A DNA stretch of 61,654 nucleotides from the NCBI RefSeq assembly GCF_910578695.1, contig NZ_CAJTQJ010000010.1:1-61654 (forward strand), in the 5' to 3' direction. A program made the position numbers and the translations under genes. The notes under the pieces are model-generated. The model did not search any database, had not been told where the DNA came from, and saw only the letters and a list, made by a program, of their open reading frames with translations. Of this stretch, positions 52,342 to 60,328 are shown in pieces. Positions within the stretch are counted from its first letter, which is position 1; the number at the start of each line of letters is the position of its first letter. The stretch is from an uncultured Brachyspira sp. (GTDB lineage Bacteria > Spirochaetota > Brachyspiria > Brachyspirales > Brachyspiraceae).

Positions 52342-53346
52342 TTATTTATATATTTTTACAGCTGTATCTAAATTGGATCTTGTTATCGGTATATATGGTA
52401 TTGTAATATATTTATTATTATAAAAATTAAGATGAGTACCGTCTAAAGGCGATCTTCCGTTTATTAAATTTTTGGACACAGATGATAATGCTTCAGCCTG
52501 AGCAGAAGGGTTTTGCAGTACAGTGGCAAATATACCGTAATTTTCTATTTCTTTCAAACATTCAGGAATTCCGTCTATTCCTACTATAGGAATATAATTC
52601 AGCATTCTGCTGCTATTGTTATAACCGAATTTTCTTAAAGCATCAAGTGCTCCTAATGCTAAATAGTCATTATTGCATATTATATATTCTATTTTTGAGC
52701 CGTATTTATCTATTAAAGTTTCCATAGCTTTTGATGATGCATCTCTGCTTGAAACAGAAATTTCTGATAGTATATGTAATTTTATATTATTAGATGCTAT
52801 ATACTTTTTCATATATTCAGTTCTATTTATAGTATCATTATCATTTAAACTGCCTTTTATTATAACAGCCTGTATTTTTCCGTCCTGATTTTTATCCCAA
52901 TTAGCCCTTTTTTTCCAGCTTTCAATTATTACTCTTCCCTGAGAATTTCCTGCTTCTTCGCTTTTACCTCCTATATACCAAACTTTATCATAACTATTCA
53001 TAGCTTCCAAGCTAGGTTCTCTATTAAAAAACAAAATAGGCATATTTCTTATACTTATCTTATCTATAATATTTTGTGCCTGAGATTTATCTACTAAATT
53101 TACAGCTAATATATTTACATTTTTTTGCAGTAACATTTCTATTTGAGCATTTTGAGTTGCTTGGCTATTATAAGAATCAACCATTAGCAATGAGGAGCTT
53201 TTATTTATACTGCTTTCTATATACTGTTTTAAATATTTTATATAATTATCATCGTATCTGTAGAATGCTACTCCTATACTTGATGATTTCTTTTGAGAAT
53301 ATAAAAGTACAGAAAATAATAATAATAAAATAAATATTTTTTTCAT
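52342..53346 (-). CDS. Divergent MglB paralogue, copy 4, without lipobox
   Basis: 334 residues. The signal peptide ends LLLLFSVLLYSQ with no cysteine, so it is a free periplasmic protein, unlike copies 1-3. YDDNY, FFNREP, CNNDYLALGAL and VGIDGIP are kept, but GHPDAEART becomes LNDNDTINRT (His152 equivalent lost), TAMWD becomes SVSSRD (stacking Trp183 lost) and the Asn256 equivalent is Gln (TVLQNP). The calcium loop DKNQDGKIQ remains. First gene of the operon, behind a perfect promoter. A different ligand is likely. Confidence 0.88.
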   Translation of the reverse strand: MKKIFILLLLFSVLLYSQKKSSSIGVAFYRYDDNYIKYLKQYIESSINKSSSLLMVDSYNSQATQNAQIEMLLQKNVNILAVNLVDKSQAQNIIDKISIRNMPILFFNREPSLEAMNSYDKVWYIGGKSEEAGNSQGRVIIESWKKRANWDKNQDGKIQAVIIKGSLNDNDTINRTEYMKKYIASNNIKLHILSEISVSSRDASSKAMETLIDKYGSKIEYIICNNDYLALGALDALRKFGYNNSSRMLNYIPIVGIDGIPECLKEIENYGIFATVLQNPSAQAEALSSVSKNLINGRSPLDGTHLNFYNNKYITIPYIPITRSNLDTAVKIYK

Positions 53347-53371
53347 TTAATAGTCTCCTAATAATTAATTA

Positions 53372-53399
53372 ATTATATTTAATTAGATTTTATTGTCAA
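53372..53399 (-). promoter_or_regulatory. Main promoter of the mgl operon
   Basis: Minus strand: perfect -35 TTGACA (53394-53399) and perfect -10 TATAAT (53372-53377) with a 16-bp spacer, 26 bp upstream of the copy 4 start. It is as good as the tRNA promoter, which suggests high expression of the binding proteins. Confidence 0.75.
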
Positions 53400-53530
53400 G
53401 TATGCTTTTATTTTTTATATTAAATTATTTATTATATGTTTTTTTATTATTTATAAAATAATAATTTTTGCAATTATAAAAATTGTAAATGTAGGGCATT
53501 TATAAAAATAGACTTATAATACTTATTAGA

Positions 53531-53560
53531 ATAAAAAAGCTCAATATAAAAATTATGAGT
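53531..53560 (+). repeat. Dispersed 30-bp repeat, copy 1
   Basis: ATAAAAAAGCTCAATATAAA and the following 10 bases match 58526-58555 at 28 of 30 positions. The second copy forms the left arm of the htpG terminator; this copy has no right arm. Confidence 0.6.
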
Positions 53561-53744
53561 TTCTTACATTCATTTGCAAAATGGCAGGAACAATTAAAAT
53601 AATTTTATTTATATATGACAGCTGCTTTTATTTTTATTAGAATAAAATATTGCAAAAATTATAATACCATATATATTATATCTTTCTTAATTATTAATTT
53701 TTATTTGTAAAATTAATAAAAAAACTGCATCAAGGAATATATCT

Positions 53745-55055
53745 ATGAAAAACTTTTTTAAACTCAAAGAGAATAATGCTAATATTAAAACAGAAATAAT
53801 AGCAGGCTTTACCACTTTTATGACTATGGCTTATATACTTGCAGTCAATCCTGATATATTAAGTTCTGCAGGAATGGATAAAGGGGCAGTATTTACAGCT
53901 ACAGCATTATCTTCAATAGCTGCAACATTAATAATGTCATTGCTTGCTAATCTTCCTTTTGCTTTAGCTCCGGGTATGGGATTAAATGCATTTTTTGCCT
54001 ATACGGTTGTGCTTGGTATGGGATATAGCTGGCAAACTGCTTTAACTGCTGTATTTATAGAAGGTATTATATTTTTAATTCTTACTATCTTTAATGTTAG
54101 AGAGGCAATAGTTAATAGCATACCTGTAAATATGAAAAGAGCTATTTCGGTGGGTATAGGATTATTTATAGCTTTTATAGGGCTTCAGAATGCTAAAATT
54201 ATAGTAAATAATGATGCTGTTTTACTTGGGCTAGGAGATATTACTTCAGGAAGTGCCTTGCTTGCTATTATAGGGCTTTTAATTACTGCAATTCTGCTTT
54301 CATACAATGTTAAAGGTTCTATTCTTTTGGGAATATTTATTACTGCAATAATAGGCATACCTATGGGTATTACTAAAATTTCTCCTGATGCAGGATTTAT
54401 ACCGCCTTCATTAGAGCCTATAGCTTTTAAACTTGATTTCAAAAGTATATTTAATTCTAATGTATTTATAGTGCTTTTTACTTTTCTTTTTGTGGATATG
54501 TTTGATACAGTTGGCACATTAGTAGGAGTTTGTACAAAGGCAAATATGCTTACAAAAGAAGGAGAAGTTCCTAGATGCAAACAGGCTTTATTTGCTGATG
54601 CTGTGGGTACAGTTATAGGAGCTTGCTTGGGTACATCTACAGTTACTACTTATGTAGAAAGTGCTTCGGGTGTTGCTGAGGGCGGAAAAACAGGATTAAC
54701 TTCCTTTGTTGTCGCTGTATTATTTGCAGTTTCATTATTTTTATCTCATATATTTTTGGCTATACCTAGTGCGGCTACTGCTCCTGCTTTGATTATAGTA
54801 GGATTATTTATGATGACTCCTATATTGGAAATTAATTTTAATGATTATACTGAGGCTGTTCCTGCTTTTATATGTATAATATTTATGCCTTTCAGCTATA
54901 GTATAGCAGAGGGTATTACTTTCGGAGTATTATCATTTACTATATTAAAATTTGTTTCAGGCAGGACTAAGGATATATCATTACTTACTTGGATATTATC
55001 AGCATTGCTTTTAATAAAAATATTTATGCCTATGATTCAGAGCATTATAATGTAA
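53745..55055 (+). CDS. Purine (guanine/hypoxanthine/adenine) permease, NCS2 AzgA type
   Basis: 436 residues, about 12-14 membrane helices. AzgA-type marks are TEIIAGFTTFMTMAYILAVNP at the start, APGMGLNAFFAYTVV, GLFIAFIGLQNAKI, and FLFVDMFDTVGTLVGV with the substrate-site Asp/Thr region, then TSTVTTYVESASGVAEGGKTGLT. The family (PbuG/AzgA) imports purine bases with H+. AAGGA is the ribosome site. No purine riboswitch was found upstream. Confidence 0.93.
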   Translation: MKNFFKLKENNANIKTEIIAGFTTFMTMAYILAVNPDILSSAGMDKGAVFTATALSSIAATLIMSLLANLPFALAPGMGLNAFFAYTVVLGMGYSWQTALTAVFIEGIIFLILTIFNVREAIVNSIPVNMKRAISVGIGLFIAFIGLQNAKIIVNNDAVLLGLGDITSGSALLAIIGLLITAILLSYNVKGSILLGIFITAIIGIPMGITKISPDAGFIPPSLEPIAFKLDFKSIFNSNVFIVLFTFLFVDMFDTVGTLVGVCTKANMLTKEGEVPRCKQALFADAVGTVIGACLGTSTVTTYVESASGVAEGGKTGLTSFVVAVLFAVSLFLSHIFLAIPSAATAPALIIVGLFMMTPILEINFNDYTEAVPAFICIIFMPFSYSIAEGITFGVLSFTILKFVSGRTKDISLLTWILSALLLIKIFMPMIQSIIM

Positions 55056-55310
55056 TTTTAAAATTTATTAATGTAATTTTTTAAATTTATTATTGAATAA
55101 TGAAAACTATGAGTTTATTTTATAGTTTATTAAGTTATAAAAACTGCAGGAGTATTATATTAAAAAAATAATACGGCTTATTAAAACAATTTTTGTTAAC
55201 AGCAATAAAAAATTATTTGCATTTTATTTTTAATATTATATATTGAATTATTATTGTTTAATAAAAAAACAAATAATTTATTTTAATATTATGAAAATGG
55301 ATTTTAGTAT

Positions 55311-56372
55311 ATGAATAAAGCAGAAGTAAAAATAAAAAATGATTTAAATATTAATTATGATATTTTAGTTAGGAAAGGATTAATAAAAGATACAGGAAAA
55401 TTAATAAAAAATATACTAAAAGGAAATAGGGCTTTAATAATTACAGATGATATAGTAAATAAACTTTATGCTGATATTGTAAAAGAAAGTTTAGAAAAAG
55501 AGAATATTATTACTTCTTTATGCGTCCTTCCAAATGGGGAGGCAAATAAAAATATAGAAAGCATTAATAATATTTTTTCTTCATTAGCAGAAAATGAATT
55601 AAGCCGTAAGGATATAATAATAGCATTAGGCGGAGGAGTAATAGGAGATATGGCTGGATATGCTGCCGCTGTTTGGATGAGGGGTATTGATTTTGTGCAG
55701 ATTCCAACTACTTTGCTTGCATGCGTTGATTCTTCTGTAGGCGGAAAAACAGCAATTAATATAAAAGAAGGTAAAAATCTAGTAGGTGCATTTCATAGCC
55801 CTAAACTTGTTATAATAGACAGCAATACTTTATTATCTCTTCCCAAAAGAGAATTTAACGGAGGAATGGCTGAAGTGATAAAGCATGCATTCTTATTTGA
55901 TGAAGCACTTTTGGAATTGATAGAGGCACATATTCATAATAATACCAATTTAGATATTGACTTTATACTTAAAAGAAACTGCGAATTAAAAGCACATATT
56001 GTAGAGATAGATTATAAAGAGCAGAAAGAAAGAATGTTTTTAAACTTCGGGCATACTATAGGGCATAGCGTAGAGAATGCAGCAGGCTATGGGGTACTGC
56101 TTCATGGCGAGGCTGTTGCTATAGGTATGGTTTTTGCTATAGAATATGGTATTAAAAAAGGAATAACTAAAGATAAAAATATATTGGAAAGAGCTAAAAA
56201 TATATTAAGTAAATTCTCTCTTCCAATACATATACCTGATAATATAAATCTAAAAGATTCCATTAAATTAGATAAAAAAAGAAGCGATGATAAAATTAAT
56301 TTTGTATTTTTAGAATCCATTGGAAAGCCTTATATAGAAAAAGTTAGTATTAATGATATTATAAATTATTAA
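55311..56372 (+). CDS. aroB: 3-dehydroquinate synthase
   Basis: 353 residues, second step of the shikimate pathway (DAHP to 3-dehydroquinate, NAD+ and metal dependent). Motifs seen: IALGGGVIGDMAGYAAAVWMRG, QIPTTLLACVDSSVGGKTAIN, KNLVGAFHSPKLV, NGGMAEVIKHAFL, and the metal ligands in LNFGHTIGHSVEN and LHGEAVAIGM. The ribosome site is weak (ATGGA). It stands alone, separated from other aro genes. Confidence 0.96.
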   Translation: MNKAEVKIKNDLNINYDILVRKGLIKDTGKLIKNILKGNRALIITDDIVNKLYADIVKESLEKENIITSLCVLPNGEANKNIESINNIFSSLAENELSRKDIIIALGGGVIGDMAGYAAAVWMRGIDFVQIPTTLLACVDSSVGGKTAINIKEGKNLVGAFHSPKLVIIDSNTLLSLPKREFNGGMAEVIKHAFLFDEALLELIEAHIHNNTNLDIDFILKRNCELKAHIVEIDYKEQKERMFLNFGHTIGHSVENAAGYGVLLHGEAVAIGMVFAIEYGIKKGITKDKNILERAKNILSKFSLPIHIPDNINLKDSIKLDKKRSDDKINFVFLESIGKPYIEKVSINDIINY

Positions 56373-56469
56373 TTTTAAGATTTTTAACTCATCGCTAATT
56401 AATATATTTTATATTATTTAATATGCTGTTTTTTTACATATTATATTAAAAAATATAATATTAAAACAG

Positions 56470-56496
56470 TTGATTTTTTTTATTTTTTATTATAAT
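56470..56496 (+). promoter_or_regulatory. Possible promoter of htpG
   Basis: TTGATT (56470-56475) and TATAAT (56491-56496), with a short 15-bp spacer, lie about 100 bp before htpG. No CIRCE element was found in the 225-bp gap. Confidence 0.4.
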
Positions 56497-56597
56497 ATAT
56501 AGGCATTCAATTTTTAGACTTTATATATTCGCTTTAATACTTTTTATATTTAATCTTTAACCTGTAAGGAATTTTTTAAAAATAAAGGAGTTTTATT

Positions 56598-58520
56598 ATG
56601 GCAGAAAAGCAAATACTTAATTTTGAAGCCGAAACAAAGCAAATATTAAATTTAATGGTGCATTCTATATACACTCATAAAGAAATATTTTTAAGAGAGC
56701 TTATATCAAATGCAAGCGATGCATTAGATAAAGCAAGATTTGAATCTATAACAAATGCAGATAAATATACTGATATAGATAATTTAAGAATAAAAATAGA
56801 AACAGATGAACAAAATAAAATTTTAACTATAAAAGATAATGGAATCGGTATGACAAGAGAAGATGTTATAAGTAATATAGGTTCTATTGCAAGAAGCGGC
56901 ACTAAAGCATTTTTAGAGAAAATACAAAAGGATAAAGAGGCATCAGGCAAAAACGGAATAGATTTGATAGGGCAGTTTGGAGTTGGATTTTATTCTGCTT
57001 TTATGGTGTCTGATAATATTATAATAGAGACAAAACATACTGACAGTGAAAAGGGCGTTCGTTGGGAAAGTAATGGAGACGGTTCTTATTCTATAGAAGA
57101 TATCGATAAAGAGGATAGAGGAACTACTATAATTTTAAAATTAAAAGGAAAAGATGAAAAATTAGAAGAAGACGGCTTTGTTGATGATGATTACTGCAAT
57201 AGATATACATTAGAAAATTTGATACATAAATATTCAAACTATGTTCATTATCCTATTATTATGGATATGCCTATACCTAAAAAAGATGATAATGAAGTTC
57301 AGCAGTATGAAGAGAAGACAATTAATTCTATGATAAGTATATGGCAGAAATCAAAAAGCGATGTTAAGCCTGAAGAATATAATGAATTTTATAAAGAGCA
57401 TTTTCACGATTATGCAGATCCTTTTGAAGTTATACATACAAAGGCAGAAGGAACTATAGAATATACGGCACTTTTATTTATACCTTCAAAAGCACCTTTT
57501 AATTTTCTTCACCCTGATTTTGAAAGAGGATTAGAGCTTTATTCAAGAAATGTATTTATAATGAGCAAGTGTAAAGATTTGCTTCCTGAATATTTAAAAT
57601 TTGTAAGAGGATTAGTTGACTCTCCTGACTTCTCTCTAAATATTTCGAGAGAGATTTTACAGCATAGCACTCAGTTAAAAAGAATAGCTTCTAATGTTGA
57701 AAAGAAAGTTTTAGATGCTTTAGAAAATATACTTAAAAATGACAGAAAAAGATATGAGAAATTCTTTAAAGAGTTAGGCGAATCTATAAAAATGGGTATA
57801 TATTCGGATTTCAGTAAAAAAGATAAATTATCTAATCTTCTATTATTCCAATCTTCAAATACTGCTGATGATGAATATACAACATTAGCAGAATATAAAT
57901 CAAGAATGAAAGAAGGTCAGGAGTTTATATATTATGCTGCTGCTAAAGATAAATCTGCTATAGAAAAACTTCCTCATATGGAGGGTATGAAAGATAAAGG
58001 ATATGAAGTGCTTTATTTTACTGACAGAGTAGATGAATTTATGGTTAGTATGATGCAGGAATTTGACGGCACTAAACTTCATTCTATACTTCAGGCTGAT
58101 AATAAAAAATCTGAAAATAAAGATGAGAATAAACAATCTGAAAATAAGGATATACTTAATGCTATAAAAGATGTATTAGGTGCTGAGAAAGTTGCTGATG
58201 TGAGAGAAACTGACAGGCTTAAAGAGAGCGTTGTATGTTTGTCTAATAAAGAAGATTCTATCAGCTTTAATATGGCTAAAGTTCTTGCAGAATCGGGCAG
58301 TAATATGTTTGGAATGAAGCCTGAAAGAGTATTAGAGATTAATACTTCTCATGATGTATTTAAAGCAATAGAGAAAGAATATCAGGCTAATAAAGTTTCT
58401 GATATGTTCAAAGAGTACAGCGAACTTCTTTATGATGAAGCATGCATACTTGAGGGACTTCCTCTTGATGATCCTAAACTATTTGCAAGCAGAATGAGTA
58501 AATTAATGCTTAAATTATAA
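56598..58520 (+). CDS. htpG: Chaperone protein HtpG (Hsp90)
   Basis: 640 residues. The GHKL ATPase domain shows IYTHKEIFLRELISNASDALDK, IKDNGIGMTREDV, GTKAFLEK and IGQFGVGFYSAFMV. The middle domain carries the catalytic Arg region (FVRGLVDSPDFSLNISREILQ). The C-terminal dimerisation domain ends without an MEEVD tail, as in bacteria. Cytosolic ATP-dependent chaperone. AAAGGAG lies 8 nt before the ATG. A short acidic/Asn stretch (KKSENKDENKQSENKD) near 510 separates the middle and C-terminal domains. Confidence 0.97.
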   Translation: MAEKQILNFEAETKQILNLMVHSIYTHKEIFLRELISNASDALDKARFESITNADKYTDIDNLRIKIETDEQNKILTIKDNGIGMTREDVISNIGSIARSGTKAFLEKIQKDKEASGKNGIDLIGQFGVGFYSAFMVSDNIIIETKHTDSEKGVRWESNGDGSYSIEDIDKEDRGTTIILKLKGKDEKLEEDGFVDDDYCNRYTLENLIHKYSNYVHYPIIMDMPIPKKDDNEVQQYEEKTINSMISIWQKSKSDVKPEEYNEFYKEHFHDYADPFEVIHTKAEGTIEYTALLFIPSKAPFNFLHPDFERGLELYSRNVFIMSKCKDLLPEYLKFVRGLVDSPDFSLNISREILQHSTQLKRIASNVEKKVLDALENILKNDRKRYEKFFKELGESIKMGIYSDFSKKDKLSNLLLFQSSNTADDEYTTLAEYKSRMKEGQEFIYYAAAKDKSAIEKLPHMEGMKDKGYEVLYFTDRVDEFMVSMMQEFDGTKLHSILQADNKKSENKDENKQSENKDILNAIKDVLGAEKVADVRETDRLKESVVCLSNKEDSISFNMAKVLAESGSNMFGMKPERVLEINTSHDVFKAIEKEYQANKVSDMFKEYSELLYDEACILEGLPLDDPKLFASRMSKLMLKL

Positions 58521-58525
58521 TTTTA

Positions 58526-58555
58526 ATAAAAAAGCTTAATATAAAAATTGTGAGT
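58526..58555 (+). repeat. Dispersed 30-bp repeat, copy 2
   Basis: Matches 53531-53560 at 28 of 30 positions; it leads into the left arm of the htpG terminator. Confidence 0.6.
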
Positions 58556-58600
58556 GCCTGATATTTTAATAATTAAGGGATAATAGCTCACAATTTTTTT
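58543..58600 (+). terminator. Terminator of htpG
   Basis: AAAAATTGTGAG (58543-58554) pairs perfectly with CTCACAATTTTT (58587-58598) across a 32-nt loop, followed by further T residues. The long loop is unusual. Confidence 0.7.
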
Positions 58601-58664
58601 ATTGGCATTAATAATTTTTTCCTTAAAATCAAATTTAAAATCAAATTATAAAATATTAAGAAAA

Positions 58665-59840
58665 TTAATTTATATATATTATAGGTATTATAAAGCATAC
58701 TATAAAAGAAAATAACAAATATACATAAATAAATAGAGAAGGCTTATTGTCTATAATAATATTTTGTTTATCATCATATTCTCTGTTTTTAAAAGATATA
58801 ATATTATTTAAAGTTATAATTATTAAGTGAGCAAGAAATATTATATTTAAAATAATCAATGTTAATTTATTCGGTGTAAGCCCGTAATAAGCTATTCTGT
58901 ATATTGAAGCTGTTATAGTTAATATATTAAAAAGAAAAGCGAATAAAGGCACTATCAAATACATTGCTTTTATAAATATACTGGATTTTTTATCCATTCT
59001 AGCAAACATTAAATTAATTACAGTTAATGATAAAATACTATTATATAATATGTATATTAATCTGTTAGTATAAGGTCTTGACTTATCATAAAACATAAAA
59101 AACATCATTATAAATACAGCAAGTAAAGTTATTATTAAAAAGAATCTTGAAATATATACTGACATTATAGATTTTGTTTTATTATATATAAAGTATGATA
59201 TAAACGGTATAAATCCGTATAGAAATATAATAAGACATATAACTAATTTTGCTATTATAAAAAGTATTTCATCTGAAGAGGAGAATAATGCCATAATTGA
59301 AAAACCGAATATAAACAGAGAATAAATAACAATAGTAAATAATGTACTGCTTGCCGTATTTATTATTAAAAACCATAGAAATGTATCTCCAAATACAGTG
59401 AAGAAATTTGATGTATTATCTTTATCAAATATATTAAAATGATTATATGAAAGCATTATTATAGTAAAGAATATAATACTTAAAAATATGCTTCTATTTA
59501 TGAGTATTTGAAAATCAGCTGTATTTACAGGAGGCATATATACATAATTAAAAAAGATATTTGAAAAACTTGATATAAGACTTATAAGCAGAAAGGATAA
59601 AAATGTAATTAAAATAACTTTTTTATTGAAGTTATCTATATGAAAAAAAACAGCAAAGCAAAATAGATAAAAACTAATAAAGAAATGCATATTCAAAAAT
59701 ATTGGAAATATATAGCTTCTATTAATATTTCTTAATGTAAGTATATAAATGCATATAGGTATTGTTGATATTGCAGCTACTAATAAATATTTTAATGCTT
59801 TTATATATACTTTTTTATCTTTAATTAGAATATTATTCAT
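58665..59840 (-). CDS. Polytopic membrane protein, DUF4153-like
   Basis: 391 residues with about 11 membrane helices and almost no soluble loops. The C-terminal stretch ASIYRIAYYGLTPNKLTLII has the RIxxYGLTxxR-like signature of DUF4153 proteins, whose role is unknown. The frame is open to 59915, but that upstream part reads through the end of the decayed IS element; ATG 59840 has GGAGAAG just upstream and is taken as the start. The IS remnant begins 44 bp upstream, so it may have replaced the native promoter. Confidence 0.7.
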   Translation of the reverse strand: MNNILIKDKKVYIKALKYLLVAAISTIPICIYILTLRNINRSYIFPIFLNMHFFISFYLFCFAVFFHIDNFNKKVILITFLSFLLISLISSFSNIFFNYVYMPPVNTADFQILINRSIFLSIIFFTIIMLSYNHFNIFDKDNTSNFFTVFGDTFLWFLIINTASSTLFTIVIYSLFIFGFSIMALFSSSDEILFIIAKLVICLIIFLYGFIPFISYFIYNKTKSIMSVYISRFFLIITLLAVFIMMFFMFYDKSRPYTNRLIYILYNSILSLTVINLMFARMDKKSSIFIKAMYLIVPLFAFLFNILTITASIYRIAYYGLTPNKLTLIILNIIFLAHLIIITLNNIISFKNREYDDKQNIIIDNKPSLFIYVYLLFSFIVCFIIPIIYIN

Positions 59841-59884
59841 TAAACTTCTCCATAAATCTCTCCATAACCTGTATAATAATATAT

Positions 59885-60328
59885 GGGGCTGTCCTAGATA
59901 ATTAAAAAGCTCCATTTTTGCTAAATTATAGACTATTTCTAATTGTTTTTCAATATCTTATCTAAATTGGCATTTTTTAATAAATGAAAATGTTCTTTGT
60001 TGTATTCCATTAAATTTACGCAAATGTCTTTTTGCTTGATTCTAAAAATTCTCAATACCATTAATATGATTTTTTTCTTCAGCAAACTTCTCACTATGAT
60101 TAATTCTAAAGTGCTGCCGAAGTCTCAGCTACATCTAAAATATTATATCTACAATGAGATAATCTTAAAAAATAATAAGAAGATGTTATTTTATTAATTT
60201 TTACTAATACTGAATATGTCTTTGTTGAAAAATGCTCTATTAATTTTAATTGTTTTTCTTTACTCAACGCAAAAGGCGTGCGTTTCATACATAAAATATA
60301 ACAATTTTATGTTATCTAGGTCATCTCC
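59885..60328 (-). mobile_element. Decayed IS1595-family element
   Basis: 444 bp bounded by related inverted ends: GGGGCTGTCCTAGATAA from 59885, and on the minus strand from 60328 GGAGATGACCTAGATAACAT. The latter matches the element end at 112 (GGGGCTGACCCAGATAACAT). The inside holds a broken transposase. It is shorter than an intact IS1595 element, so an internal deletion occurred. One end abuts the stop codon of the BspA-like gene (60329-60331). Confidence 0.8.
59900..60288 (-). pseudogene. IS1595/ISXO2-like transposase remnant
   Basis: Reads MKRTPFALSKEKQLKLIEHF at the N-terminus, then a corrupted middle, and resumes in another frame as HSEKFAEEKNHINGIENF, a stop (TAG, where a Trp is expected), NQAKRHLRKFNGI, then KKCQFR and a second stop (TAA). 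The C-terminal motif HINGIENFWNQAKRHLRKFNG is the known end of ISXO2-like transposases. It lacks most of the DDE catalytic core and cannot be active. Confidence 0.85.

Larger units (their letters stand above)
53347..53744. other. 398-bp divergent intergenic region
   Basis: Holds the mgl operon promoter (minus) and presumably the promoter of the purine permease (plus). A 30-bp sequence at 53531-53560 recurs, with two differences, at 58526-58555. No riboswitch, small RNA or reading frame was recognised. Confidence 0.5.

Noticed and set aside
53400..53744. Purine riboswitch before the purine permease
   Set aside because: None of the conserved purine aptamer core sequences or the three-stem layout could be found.
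56373..56597. CIRCE/HrcA site before htpG
   Set aside because: No TTAGCACTC-type inverted repeat is present.
59841..59915. 25-residue N-terminal extension of the DUF4153-like protein
   Set aside because: The extension (MELFNYLGQP...) is translated from the IS terminus; a proper ribosome site precedes the ATG at 59840.
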